From the NCBI GenBank assembly GCA_964426815.1, contig CAYRRZ010000027.1, positions 1 through 13,399 of the forward strand: a stretch of 13,399 bases of DNA, read 5' to 3'. A model generated the notes under the pieces. The model did not search any database, was not told the DNA's origin, and saw only the letters and a list, made by a program, of their open reading frames with translations. This stretch comes from JADZEJ01 sp964426815. GTDB lineage: Bacteria; Patescibacteriota; Patescibacteriia; 2-12-FULL-60-25. A program made the translations under genes and the position numbers. This document shows, in pieces, positions 5,883-12,552 of the stretch (the first letter of the stretch is position 1; the number at the start of each line of letters is the position of its first letter).

Positions 5883-7712
5883 TTATACGAGCTTTTGCAC
5901 TTTTAACATGAAACGAACAAGACGAATTTCATCATATGAATAATCTTCGCCTAAATCAGAACGAACAGGAGCGAGCATGGTCGTTCCAGCTTTTTCAAAG
6001 GCTTCGGCGATGATGCCAAAACGCGTTACAGAAGAAAAAGTGAGATGCGAAATATCGAGCTCGATTCCTTGCTCAAGCGCTTGCTCGAGATGATTCATGA
6101 CGGTTGATTGCGTCATGTCGCGCAGAGCAGCGATTTCAGAGATAGAGCGTTTGTCGGCAAAGAGGTCCAGCGTTTCTTGAATCGTGGACGTGAGTCCTCG
6201 GCTGGCTTTTTCTGCAGGAGCTTTGCTTTGAATTTGTTGCTTTTCTGTAATGCCTTTGGCTTTGGCATAGGTTTGAATCAGATGCAGAAATTCATCACCA
6301 AATTGAGCAAGCTTTTCTTTACCGATGCCGAAAATCTGAGACAGAGATGCCATTGATTGCGGATATACGCGACACATTTCTTGCAAGGTTTTATCACCAA
6401 AAATGACATAGGGCGGAATGCCTTTGGCTTCAGCAAGACGGCGGCGCGTAGCACGAAGAAGTTCGAATAGCTCTTCATCGACTGTTTGATTATTTTTTGT
6501 TGAGGTGGTGAGCGGTTGAACTTCGCGCTTTGGCAGACAAATATCGCAACCATTACATGGACCCTCGGGAGAAGTTTCACCGAAATATTTCAAGAGATAG
6601 GCGCGACGACAGGTGGCGCGCTCGCAATAGTCGACCATGTCTTGTAGCTGACGACGGGCACGATCTCGTTCAATAGCGCTGGCCATATCGCGGATAAAAA
6701 ATTCTTGCTTGAAGCGATCGCCGTTTGAAAAAAAGAGGAGACAGTCACTTGGCAAACCGTCACGGCCGGCACGGCCGGTTTCTTGATAATAGCCTTCGAC
6801 AGATTTTGGGAGATCCATGTGAACCACGAGGCGTACATCTGGTTTATCGATGCCCATACCAAACGCAATAGTGGCGACGATGATAGAGACTTGATCGCGA
6901 ATAAAGCGATCTTGAATCTCGGAACGTTTCGCTGGAGACAGGCCGGCATGATAGGCCTCGGCGGGAATGCGATTAGCGCGTAAATCGGCGGCGATTTTTT
7001 CGGTGGCTTTGCGTGAAAAACAATAGACGATGATGGCCTGATTTTTTCGTTCGCGAACTTCGGCGAGCAAATGATCGAAGGCTTTCTTTTTTGGTTCAAC
7101 GCGATAGGTCAAATTACTGCGATTAAAACTTGAGACGAAAACGGGAGATTGGGTTAATCCGAGTTGCTCGCGAATATCTTCACGCACGCGCGCATTGGCT
7201 GTTGCTGTTAAAGCCACAAGTGGTGTGCGCGGAAATAATCCGCGGAGTTGGCGCAAGTTGCGGTATTCGGGACGAAAATCATGGCCCCATTCTGAAATAC
7301 AATGTGCTTCGTCGATCGCCAGTAAACTCACTTGAAGACTTTGTAAGAATGTTTGAACTTGAGGTAAAGCAAAACGCTCAGGTGCCAGATAGAGCAATTT
7401 GATTTCTCCCCGTCTTGCCTGTTGCTCGATTTTGATAACTTCGGAAACGGGAAGCGAACTGTTGATGTAGGCCGCAGGAATACCATTGGCGCGCAAAGCG
7501 TCAACTTGATCCTTCATGAGGGCGATCAAGGGTGAAATCACAAGGGTGATGCCATGAAAGGCCAGCGCGGGCAATTGATAGCACAAAGACTTACCGCCGC
7601 CTGTTGGCATCAAGACAAGGGCATCTTTACCCGAAACAATATGCGAAATAATCTCGCCTTGAAGCGGTCGGAAGGTATCGTAGCCGAAATGTTTTTTGAG
7701 CAGGTGTTGCAT
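5883..7712 (-). CDS. recQ: ATP-dependent DNA helicase RecQ (HRDC and C-terminal HTH; no RQC wing)
   Basis: A 609-aa superfamily 2 3'-5' DNA helicase acting in recombinational repair. Motifs: FRPLQ (motif 0, residues 14-18), Walker A 'MPTGGGKS' (35-42), 'ISPLIALMKDQ', Walker B DEAH (134-137) with the RecQ aromatic-rich loop 'CISEWGHDFRPEY', 'LTATAN', 'VATIAFGMGIDKPDVR' and the arginine-finger motif 'YYQETGRAGRDG'. A four-Cys zinc site (C...C...CNGC..C, about 360-392) follows. The winged-helix RQC domain that usually comes next is missing: only a short linker precedes the HRDC domain (about 407-485). The C-terminus has an extra helix-turn-helix (about 510-570, 'RSISEIAALRDMTQSTVMNH') of the type found at the end of Bacillus-type RecQ proteins. 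The start has a good Shine-Dalgarno (AAGGAGA). It is divergent from the 7778 gene. Confidence 0.97.
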   Translation of the reverse strand: MQHLLKKHFGYDTFRPLQGEIISHIVSGKDALVLMPTGGGKSLCYQLPALAFHGITLVISPLIALMKDQVDALRANGIPAAYINSSLPVSEVIKIEQQARRGEIKLLYLAPERFALPQVQTFLQSLQVSLLAIDEAHCISEWGHDFRPEYRNLRQLRGLFPRTPLVALTATANARVREDIREQLGLTQSPVFVSSFNRSNLTYRVEPKKKAFDHLLAEVRERKNQAIIVYCFSRKATEKIAADLRANRIPAEAYHAGLSPAKRSEIQDRFIRDQVSIIVATIAFGMGIDKPDVRLVVHMDLPKSVEGYYQETGRAGRDGLPSDCLLFFSNGDRFKQEFFIRDMASAIERDRARRQLQDMVDYCERATCRRAYLLKYFGETSPEGPCNGCDICLPKREVQPLTTSTKNNQTVDEELFELLRATRRRLAEAKGIPPYVIFGDKTLQEMCRVYPQSMASLSQIFGIGKEKLAQFGDEFLHLIQTYAKAKGITEKQQIQSKAPAEKASRGLTSTIQETLDLFADKRSISEIAALRDMTQSTVMNHLEQALEQGIELDISHLTFSSVTRFGIIAEAFEKAGTTMLAPVRSDLGEDYSYDEIRLVRFMLKVQKLV

Positions 7713-7765
7713 GGTCTCCTTTTAGAGCTCTCATGGAACCATGGGGGCGTCAAGAGAGGAAGGTG

Positions 7766-7771
7766 TATCAT
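7766..7771 (+). promoter_or_regulatory. Possible -10 element of the 7778 gene
   Basis: TATCAT (7766-7771), four of six bases matching the consensus and 6 bases before ATG 7778. No convincing -35 is seen. A purine-rich AGGAAGG lies 14 bases before the ATG, too far for a good ribosome site, so the mRNA may be leaderless. The recQ ribosome site lies about 45 bases away on the other strand. Confidence 0.3.
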
Positions 7772-7777
7772 ATATCT

Positions 7778-9526
7778 ATGCAACAGTCTTTTTCCTCTCG
7801 ACCGCAAAATAACCCGTTTTCGATGCCTAAGCAGCCTGAAACGGCTGAGCAGCAGTATGCGGGCATCACCCAGGCCTTAGCGCGCAAATTCATTTATGAT
7901 GAAGCCACGCTTCGTCCAGAGGTGATCGACCGTGAGATTTCGCGTGCTTTGAGCATTGGACGATTAAAACCTCTTGAACAGGAACAGGGTTCGCTCGAAG
8001 GACTGCGCGCGCTCTTAAAAGGGATCGAAGCGCATGAACGTGCCAACTTGATTCATACCGGTTCTTGGCAAGCCGCTATACAAAGACTTGCGGAACAACA
8101 TAATAAAGCTCCTGAAGATCTCTCTCGAGAAGAGATTGCTCAGTGCTTTAGTTCCTTTCATTTTAAAGATGCTTTGCTTCAGGCGGAGAATGAAACATTG
8201 CAGCAGTATCAGCGTCTTCTTGAACGCTTACCTGAAGCATCGATCCGTTTGAGCCAAAATATTGAAATTAATCGAACAGATATCGAGGTCCTCATTAATG
8301 ATATTCAGGCGAGAACGGTCGAGAGAATCTCACATACGGCCGAAAGACATGCGGCGATTCAAGATGTAGATAAACGATTGGCGGAGATCATTGCGCGCAT
8401 TCCAGAAGAACAATGGGGCAAACGTTTTGAGGTTGAGGAAATTTACTTACTCCGGCGCTTGATTCATTCGACAGATACTGGGCATCTCGCTTCGGTCAAT
8501 CATGGAACGCCTCGAGCTGATTTGAGACCTGATCTTGGATCGGTAGATGTTGAACTAACGGCGGCTGGAGATGTGTTCGCCTTTCAATTGAAGACATTTA
8601 AACAGGGCGTCCATGCGGGAACGCGAGCTAATCAAGAAGCGGTCCGCGCTCGTGCTCATGAAAAACTTGTTGGCTCAGAGACCATGTTAGTGGCATTGGA
8701 GGCTGAGGCGATTCGCGAAAGCTTTGAAGCCTCTTTGCGCCAAGGTGTAAAAGGCGGGACGAGTCGCGCTGACAAATATCATGCCCTAGAACCAATTAGT
8801 TCGCTTCTTCAACCAGCTCAACGCCAACGACTCTTAACGGTCATTGGTCTATCTGAAGCTGATCTGGCCCTAGAAGATGCTGAGCGAGAAAAACGAATCG
8901 CTTCTCGACAAGCCCTGGAAGCTGAACTCAGAGAGAAACGTGAACGAGAAATGCAAAAAGAATTGGAGCTCGAAGCAAAGAAACAAGCCTTAGAAGCTGA
9001 GCTACATGCAAAGGAGCAAGCCCGTATCGAGCGTTTAGCCGAACAACAAAGAGCCGTTGAAGCAGAAGTTCAGGAGAGACTTGATCGCCTCGCAGCTGAA
9101 AAACGTGCGAAACAGGAAAAAGTAGAGCAACATCTACGTGAAGTTAGCCAACGTGAACAAGAAAGACGAGAAGCAGAGCGATTAGCTGAGGAGCAGGCGA
9201 GAAAAAAGGAAGAAGCTCGGATTCGAAGAGAGATTGCGAAAAAGGAAAAGCCGGATTGGCCACCAGCGAATCTTGAAAAAATCTTGAGCGCCCCGCTTTT
9301 GAAGCAGATGGGACTTTTACCCGCCGACTGGACATCTGATGCTCGTCAATTTTTGGCGGCGAAGAAACGTTTCTTTTCCCTCTTTGCAAAGCCGAAGAAG
9401 GGATCGAGCGAAGCCACTGAAAAAGATAAACCGAGTGATTTGTTTGCAGAAGCCTTTCCGCATAAAGACAGTCTGACGAATCCAAGCGCTGAAGATATCG
9501 CTCGCTGGAACGCCCTCACAAAATAA
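7778..9526 (+). CDS. Coiled-coil protein with possible QxK nuclease-like core
   Basis: A 582-aa soluble protein, not assigned to a family. The N-terminal ~210 residues are helical and Gln/Glu-rich. Residues about 215-330 form a globular section: a helix with 'RFEVEEIYLLRRLI', then 'RPDLGSVDVEL', a short turn, and 'VFAFQLKTF'. The acidic residue D255 followed 15 residues later by Q270-L-K272 resembles the D...(E/Q)xK active site of PD-(D/E)xK nucleases in its QxK variant; this is inference. Residues about 370-495 are a highly charged Glu/Arg/Lys coiled coil. The C-terminal ~85 residues include 'WPPANLEKILSAPLLKQMGL' and a second basic patch. I chose the ATG at 7778; the open frame from 7733 would include upstream DNA overlapping the promoter. 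It is divergent from recQ, which could hint at a DNA-related role. It ends TAA before a bidirectional terminator. Confidence 0.8.
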   Translation: MQQSFSSRPQNNPFSMPKQPETAEQQYAGITQALARKFIYDEATLRPEVIDREISRALSIGRLKPLEQEQGSLEGLRALLKGIEAHERANLIHTGSWQAAIQRLAEQHNKAPEDLSREEIAQCFSSFHFKDALLQAENETLQQYQRLLERLPEASIRLSQNIEINRTDIEVLINDIQARTVERISHTAERHAAIQDVDKRLAEIIARIPEEQWGKRFEVEEIYLLRRLIHSTDTGHLASVNHGTPRADLRPDLGSVDVELTAAGDVFAFQLKTFKQGVHAGTRANQEAVRARAHEKLVGSETMLVALEAEAIRESFEASLRQGVKGGTSRADKYHALEPISSLLQPAQRQRLLTVIGLSEADLALEDAEREKRIASRQALEAELREKREREMQKELELEAKKQALEAELHAKEQARIERLAEQQRAVEAEVQERLDRLAAEKRAKQEKVEQHLREVSQREQERREAERLAEEQARKKEEARIRREIAKKEKPDWPPANLEKILSAPLLKQMGLLPADWTSDARQFLAAKKRFFSLFAKPKKGSSEATEKDKPSDLFAEAFPHKDSLTNPSAEDIARWNALTK

Positions 9527-9853
9527 GACAAACAAAAACAGCGGCCTTCGATGAAGACCGCTTTTTAATTCCGTAGCCGTGGCACCTGCATGAGCCTTTT
9601 CCCATTTGGCAATATCTTGCAAGACGCCGATTGGAACTGGTTCTCCTACGAGGAGATAGGCTTGAGCTTCACGAATGTGAATGTTCACCGTCGTAACCTT
9701 GAGCGAGATCGACCCGCCTGGAAGCTGGACGGTGAGCAAATCCTGGTTCAGGACAACACTCGGCTTTGCATCCACGCTTGCCTGGAGCAAGATTTGAATA
9801 AAAACCGAGGCAGAAGCTCTATCAAGTGAAGAATGATCGGGTGTAGAAGTCAT
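9317..9853 (-). CDS. Small hypothetical protein; frame reads through its terminator
   Basis: This is a convincing transcription unit: TTTACA-16-TATAAT promoter (9901-9874), AAGGGG ribosome site 5 bases before ATG 9853, and the bidirectional terminator at 9540-9568. The first 95 residues look like a real protein: a Ser/Asp-rich start, a helix (SASVFIQILLQASVDA), beta-rich segments ('VVLNQDLLTVQLPGGSISLKV'-type strand-turn-strand), then 'AQAYLLVGEPVPIGVLQDIA' and a Lys/Glu-containing end. I recognise no family. Codon 96 is TTA (9568-9566), directly at the base of the terminator stem. The open frame continues another 82 residues through the hairpin and antisense to the 3' end of the 7778 gene, until 9317. 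That tail is Phe/Arg/Cys-rich and unlike natural protein. The functional product is probably about 95 aa. Confidence 0.62.
   Translation of the reverse strand: MTSTPDHSSLDRASASVFIQILLQASVDAKPSVVLNQDLLTVQLPGGSISLKVTTVNIHIREAQAYLLVGEPVPIGVLQDIAKWEKAHAGATATELKSGLHRRPLFLFVLFCEGVPASDIFSAWIRQTVFMRKGFCKQITRFIFFSGFARSLLRLCKEGKETFLRRQKLTSIRCPVGG
9535..9568. terminator. Bidirectional intrinsic terminator
   Basis: AGCGG (9540-9544) pairs with CCGCT (9558-9562), and CTTC with GAAG around a GAT loop, with one C/A mismatch. A T-run follows on the plus strand (9562-9566). On the minus strand the same stem is followed by TGTTTTTG. It serves the 7778 gene, which has a proper stop upstream, and the minus gene at 9853, whose frame has none before the hairpin. 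Confidence 0.85.
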
Positions 9854-9873
9854 GTGACCCCTTTCAGCGCCTG

Positions 9874-9901
9874 ATTATACGGATTTTTGGGTTTTTGTAA
9901 A
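9874..9901 (-). promoter_or_regulatory. Strong promoter of the minus gene at 9853
   Basis: On the minus strand: TTTACA (9901-9896), a 16-base spacer and a perfect TATAAT (9879-9874). Transcription should start near 9867, giving a leader of about 14 bases that contains the AAGGGG ribosome site. Confidence 0.75.
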
Positions 9902-9904
9902 GGG

Positions 9905-10855
9905 CTAGAGCGTGTCGTCGATGGTTGGGGCTGAGTCCATGACACTGGTTATGAGGAATTCTCCGCTCTGTTTTACATCTGGACCAAAGGTGTAATTGGT
10001 ATAGACCGTGTCTGGGACATCATCGATGAGCTTGTTCCAATCTGCTCCATAGAGCGCAACGGCGAGCGGTTCAGAGGTAACCCAGCGCAAGACACCGCCT
10101 TTACCGACCACATAGACATTGTTCAAGGTGGTGAATTTGACCATCTTTTTTCCTGGGCGATAGGTCACGTTTTTCCCGAGTGGAATGGCGCTCATTTGTT
10201 GAGCGGTGACCGTGATCACAGTGTCAAAATTGGTGTACCAGGTGAAAAAGGCTTTGCTATTTGGGAAGCCATGGCGTTTGCCATCTTTACCAACATAGTA
10301 CACAGCTTTACAAGCATCATCGGCACCGGCAGTTGCGCTACATTCGGTTTTGATGAGATCCCCTGGAACGATACCGGTTGGCAATGAAGCGGTGGCGCTC
10401 ATGACTTGAGCTGGCGTGATTGGGACGATCGGCGTTGGAGCTGGAGTTGGCGTTGGCGTTTGAGATGAAGAACCTCCGCCAAAGGCGCCTGAATTTTGGG
10501 TTGGGCCGGTTTGGACAAAGATGGAGGTATTGGAACCCGAGGTTAAACCACCCGAGGTATCACGACAAAAGACAAAAGCAGTGTAGACACCGGAGAATTG
10601 AAAAGTATAGGACAAGCTCGCGAGATTACCCGAAATATTCATCACCCCTTTGTCATCACTATCAATATAGAGGTTGCAGCTCTGAAGTGGCGCATCTGAA
10701 CTTACATTAGCTGACAAGGTCGCAGCGACGCCGGCGGCGAGTGAACTTGGAAAAGACACGGAACCGACGGTTGGTTTTGCAAAAACGGCTGCTGGACTAG
10801 CTGCGAGGCTGAGGGTTGCGCCAAGCAGGGCGAGGGATTTGAGAGATGTTTTCAT
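9905..10855 (-). CDS. Secreted Patescibacteria-type surface protein with Ig-like domain
   Basis: A 316-aa protein. It has a signal peptide (MKTSLKSLALLGATLSLAAS, cleavage likely near 'AVFAKP'). An Ig/PKD-like beta domain follows (about residues 28-120: 'SFPSSLAAGVAATLSANV', two Cys in 'SCNLYID' and 'VFCRDTSGG' likely forming a disulfide). Next is a Ser/Gly then Pro-Thr-rich linker (about 135-150). The C-terminal domain (about 165-316) has 'YYVGKDGKRHGFPN', 'FFTWYTNFDTVITV', 'VTYRPGKKMVKF', 'VYVVGKGGVLRWV', 'LYGADWNKLIDDVPDTVY' and 'NYTFG'. This C-terminal pattern is, from what I know, recurrent in secreted proteins of Patescibacteria. Two Cys (in 'TECSATAGADDACKA') may form a second disulfide. 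The role is presumably on the cell surface; the ligand is unknown. I chose Met 10855 because it starts the signal peptide. No Shine-Dalgarno is present; TATAAC lies 9 bases upstream. TAG stop. Confidence 0.9.
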   Translation of the reverse strand: MKTSLKSLALLGATLSLAASPAAVFAKPTVGSVSFPSSLAAGVAATLSANVSSDAPLQSCNLYIDSDDKGVMNISGNLASLSYTFQFSGVYTAFVFCRDTSGGLTSGSNTSIFVQTGPTQNSGAFGGGSSSQTPTPTPAPTPIVPITPAQVMSATASLPTGIVPGDLIKTECSATAGADDACKAVYYVGKDGKRHGFPNSKAFFTWYTNFDTVITVTAQQMSAIPLGKNVTYRPGKKMVKFTTLNNVYVVGKGGVLRWVTSEPLAVALYGADWNKLIDDVPDTVYTNYTFGPDVKQSGEFLITSVMDSAPTIDDTL

Positions 10856-10864
10856 AGGATCTGA

Positions 10865-10870
10865 GTTATA
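10865..10870 (-). promoter_or_regulatory. Possible -10 of the secreted protein gene
   Basis: TATAAC on the minus strand (10870-10865), five of six matches to the consensus and 9 bases before ATG 10855, with no ribosome site between. The -35 is not recognisable. Confidence 0.4.
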
Positions 10871-10979
10871 GAGTAGCATGAAGCGCCTTTTCGCCGTTTT
10901 TGGTTTATTTGTTATTCTTTTTTCTTACCTTATTTTTGCTATATTTAAGCCTTTTTTACTCTTTTTGTAAGTCTTAATC

Positions 10980-11008
10980 TTGACAATATTTGGGATATGT
11001 GTTATAAA
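10980..11008 (+). promoter_or_regulatory. Near-consensus sigma70 promoter
   Basis: TTGACA (10980-10985), a 17-base spacer and TATAAA (11003-11008). This is the best promoter on the plus strand in this window. Transcription should start at about 11015, leaving a leader of about 122 bases before ATG 11137. Confidence 0.85.
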
Positions 11009-11014
11009 CTCTGG

Positions 11015-11136
11015 TTCTTTACATGGAGAAGGATAGGTACATCTTTGGAACTGTTTTCGAACGGCTTCAGGGATGTACCTGTTATAGACCCATCTTGGTC
11101 TGAAACCCTTCCCCCGAAATCTGTAGGAGTTTCCCC
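11015..11136 (+). ncRNA. Structured 5' leader, possible cis-regulatory RNA
   Basis: The leader folds by eye into consecutive hairpins. One is at 11015-11030 (TTCTT with GGAGAA, one G-U pair). A long one spans 11035-11080: a perfect 9-bp outer stem (AGGTACATC/GATGTACCT) and an inner stem CTGTT/AACGG closed by a TTCG tetraloop. A third is at 11086-11101 (AGACC/GGTCT, 6-base loop). GAAAC near 11102 can also pair with GTTTC near 11129, just before the start codon, which would mask the end of the ribosome site AGGAG (11125-11129). It matches no riboswitch class I recognise. Confidence 0.5.
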
Positions 11137-11595
11137 ATGCTCGACACCATTCGTGGCCACTTCGCGACCGCCTTCTGGTTCCTCACCCGTCTCGCCATCA
11201 TGTGCTTGATGATCGTCGGAGTGTACGGGGCCTATCGCCTCGTCTGCGCATTGCCCGAAGGTAATGCGGCTCAGGGCAAGACCAAGTTGCGCCTGCTCGA
11301 TTACGAGCGGGATACGCAGCCGCAGGCACCGCAAGTCATCGTGATCCGTGATCGCGACGACCGCACCCCACCGGTAGCGACTGCTTCTTGCAACAACACA
11401 GCGTGTGCTCCGCACCCGTCGTGCCCCTGCGAGAACGCTCCTACTCCCCAGCAGCTCCCCGGCCAGGTCCAAATTGTCAGCATCAGCACGATGCCTGGCA
11501 CCACCGCCTCGGTCGCCGCCGCTCCCGCTCCCCGCCCCACCGTCAACCCGAACCCGGCTCCCAAGCCCCTCGAAACGACCTGCGGCGGACGCTGA
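11137..11595 (+). CDS. Single-TM protein with Cys cluster and Pro-rich tail
   Basis: A 152-aa protein with a good ribosome site (AGGAG, 7 bases before ATG). A short N-terminal amphipathic segment leads into one transmembrane helix (about residues 11-38: 'FWFLTRLAIMCLMIVGVYGA'). A Gln/Pro-rich region and an Arg/Asp strand ('VIVIRDRDDR') follow, then a tight cluster 'SCNNTACAPHPSCPC' (Cys spacing 4-5-1) and a long Pro/Ala/Thr/Asn tail ending 'TTCGGR'. The tail is probably extracytoplasmic and unfolded, and the clustered Cys could form disulfides or bind metal. I recognise no family. It is much more GC-rich (many CGC, CCC, ACC and GTC codons) than the adjacent 11719 gene, like a highly expressed or recently acquired gene. 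A near-consensus promoter and a structured leader precede it; TGA stop and terminator follow. Confidence 0.75.
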   Translation: MLDTIRGHFATAFWFLTRLAIMCLMIVGVYGAYRLVCALPEGNAAQGKTKLRLLDYERDTQPQAPQVIVIRDRDDRTPPVATASCNNTACAPHPSCPCENAPTPQQLPGQVQIVSISTMPGTTASVAAAPAPRPTVNPNPAPKPLETTCGGR

Positions 11596-11602
11596 GCATC
11601 AC

Positions 11603-11618
11603 GGGTCATCACTGACCC
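11603..11618 (+). other. Short hairpin before the terminator
   Basis: GGGTCA (11603-11608) and TGACCC (11613-11618) form a perfect 6-bp stem with a TCAC loop, between the TGA stop and the terminator. There is no T-run after it. It may stabilise the 3' end of the mRNA. Confidence 0.45.
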
Positions 11619-11623
11619 CCTTG

Positions 11624-11662
11624 CAACCCCATGAAGATTCTTTTCATGTGGGTTGTTTTTTT
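11624..11662 (+). terminator. Intrinsic terminator after the 11137 gene
   Basis: CAACCC (11624-11629) pairs with GGGTTG (11650-11655) and CATGAA with TTCATG, with one bulged T and a 7-base loop, followed by a run of seven T (11656-11662). Confidence 0.9.
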
Positions 11663-11706
11663 ATTCATCTATCTGAACATCCATTTCCTGTTTTTGGTGT
11701 TCGGGT

Positions 11707-11712
11707 TAGACT
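11707..11712 (+). promoter_or_regulatory. Possible -10 of the 11719 gene
   Basis: TAGACT (11707-11712), 6 bases before ATG 11719. No ribosome site is seen, and only a poor -35-like TTTCCT occurs 17 bases upstream. This is compatible with a leaderless mRNA. Confidence 0.3.
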
Positions 11713-11718
11713 TTATCC

Positions 11719-12504
11719 ATGTTTCGCCGACTCCCCTGTTTTATTTTGCTCTGCAGCTTGGTGGCTTTTGGTTTTGGATGCGTGCCTGTTTCAAGCGATG
11801 TATCCATTACACAAAAACCAACGGAACAAGTTCAGACATGGACAGTGCTGGCTCCGGGTGTTCAGCAGCTCTCGGTTTCGCTTACCGCTCCTCAAGCGGG
11901 TCATGTTGTGTTATTTGCTTTTGATCCAAAACAATTTGATTTTCGCTTTGCCTATTCCACCTCTTCTAAAACAGTTGTTGAATGGCATCAGGCTTTTCCA
12001 GAAGCTTTGGCCGTGTTTAATGGATCATACTTTCATGAAGACCAAACGCCTTCTGGCGATTTAATTCGTGATGGAAAAGATCTCTCGCCGCGTTCATTTG
12101 ATCTTGATAAGTCTGCGGTGATTGAGCTTGCGCCACAATTTCGGATTATTGATACCTTGAATCAGCCATTTGATGCGAATGTGAGCCAAGAAGCGGCGCA
12201 AAGTTTTCCGGTTCTGGTTCGCCGTGGGCAAAGCGCGGTGCTTGAAGATAGTGGCAAGATCGCTCGTCGTACCTTTGTTGGCGTGCGAAATGATGGTTGG
12301 GCGGTGCTTGGAACCTTGGCTGATGGAGAATTGAGTTTGTTTCAATTAGCACAAACGTTGTCACGCAGTGAATTTTTAATGCAGACCGCTTTAAACTTAG
12401 ATGGAGGTCCTTCTACGGGATATTCTTTTCTATCTGAAAATAGCGAACAGGTGTCGAATAGTTTTACGACGGTGCCGATTAGCGTAATCGTGAAGCGAAA
12501 ATAG
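11719..12504 (+). CDS. Phosphodiester-glycosidase (NAGPA-type) lipoprotein
   Basis: A 261-aa exported protein. Residues 1-21 (MFRRLPCFILLCSLVAFGFGC) form a signal sequence ending in a lipobox-like GFGC, so Cys21 is probably lipidated, although the -3 position is not a canonical Leu. The rest matches the phosphodiester glycosidase domain (NAGPA family, Pfam PF09992). Key motifs: 'AVFNGSYFHEDQTPSGDLI' (NGSYF), a short 'ARRTFVGVRNDGW' (R-[TS]-x-VGV), and 'ALNLDGGPSTGYSF' (the NLDGGxS signature). Family members cleave phosphodiester-linked sugars, such as GlcNAc-phosphate on glycans or teichoic-type polymers. Substrate here is unknown; a surface-polymer role fits the neighbouring envelope genes. 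No ribosome site is present (leaderless candidate). TAG stop, with no hairpin after it. Confidence 0.9.
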   Translation: MFRRLPCFILLCSLVAFGFGCVPVSSDVSITQKPTEQVQTWTVLAPGVQQLSVSLTAPQAGHVVLFAFDPKQFDFRFAYSTSSKTVVEWHQAFPEALAVFNGSYFHEDQTPSGDLIRDGKDLSPRSFDLDKSAVIELAPQFRIIDTLNQPFDANVSQEAAQSFPVLVRRGQSAVLEDSGKIARRTFVGVRNDGWAVLGTLADGELSLFQLAQTLSRSEFLMQTALNLDGGPSTGYSFLSENSEQVSNSFTTVPISVIVKRK

Positions 12505-12535
12505 ATTTTTCTTAGAGTGTATTTTTTTTATTCTG

Positions 12536-12544
12536 TGCTATTCT
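12536..12544 (+). promoter_or_regulatory. Extended -10 promoter of the 12553 gene
   Basis: TGCTATTCT (12536-12544): extended TGn plus TATTCT. The ATG at 12553 lies 8 bases further on, with no ribosome site between, so transcription would start within a few bases of the start codon. Confidence 0.5.
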
Positions 12545-12552
12545 TTTTGCAT

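Noticed and set aside
6590..7099. A 169-codon open frame on the same strand as recQ in another frame
   Set aside because: It lies wholly within the conserved recQ helicase core; low-complexity Ser/Pro/Ile composition.
4590..9568. Use of TTA as a stop codon (altered genetic code)
   Set aside because: TTA occurs inside conserved genes (for example at normal Leu positions in the 7778 and 11719 genes), while TAA, TAG and TGA all end other genes here, so reassignment does not fit.
10432..10460. Short GGCGTT/GGAGTT-like tandem repeats
   Set aside because: They encode the Pro-Thr linker of the secreted protein on the minus strand; not an independent repeat element.
11405..12064. A 219-codon plus-strand open frame rich in Pro, Arg and Leu
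   Set aside because: It covers the end of the 11137 gene, its terminator and the start of the 11719 gene in another frame. It has no ribosome site and no protein-like pattern.
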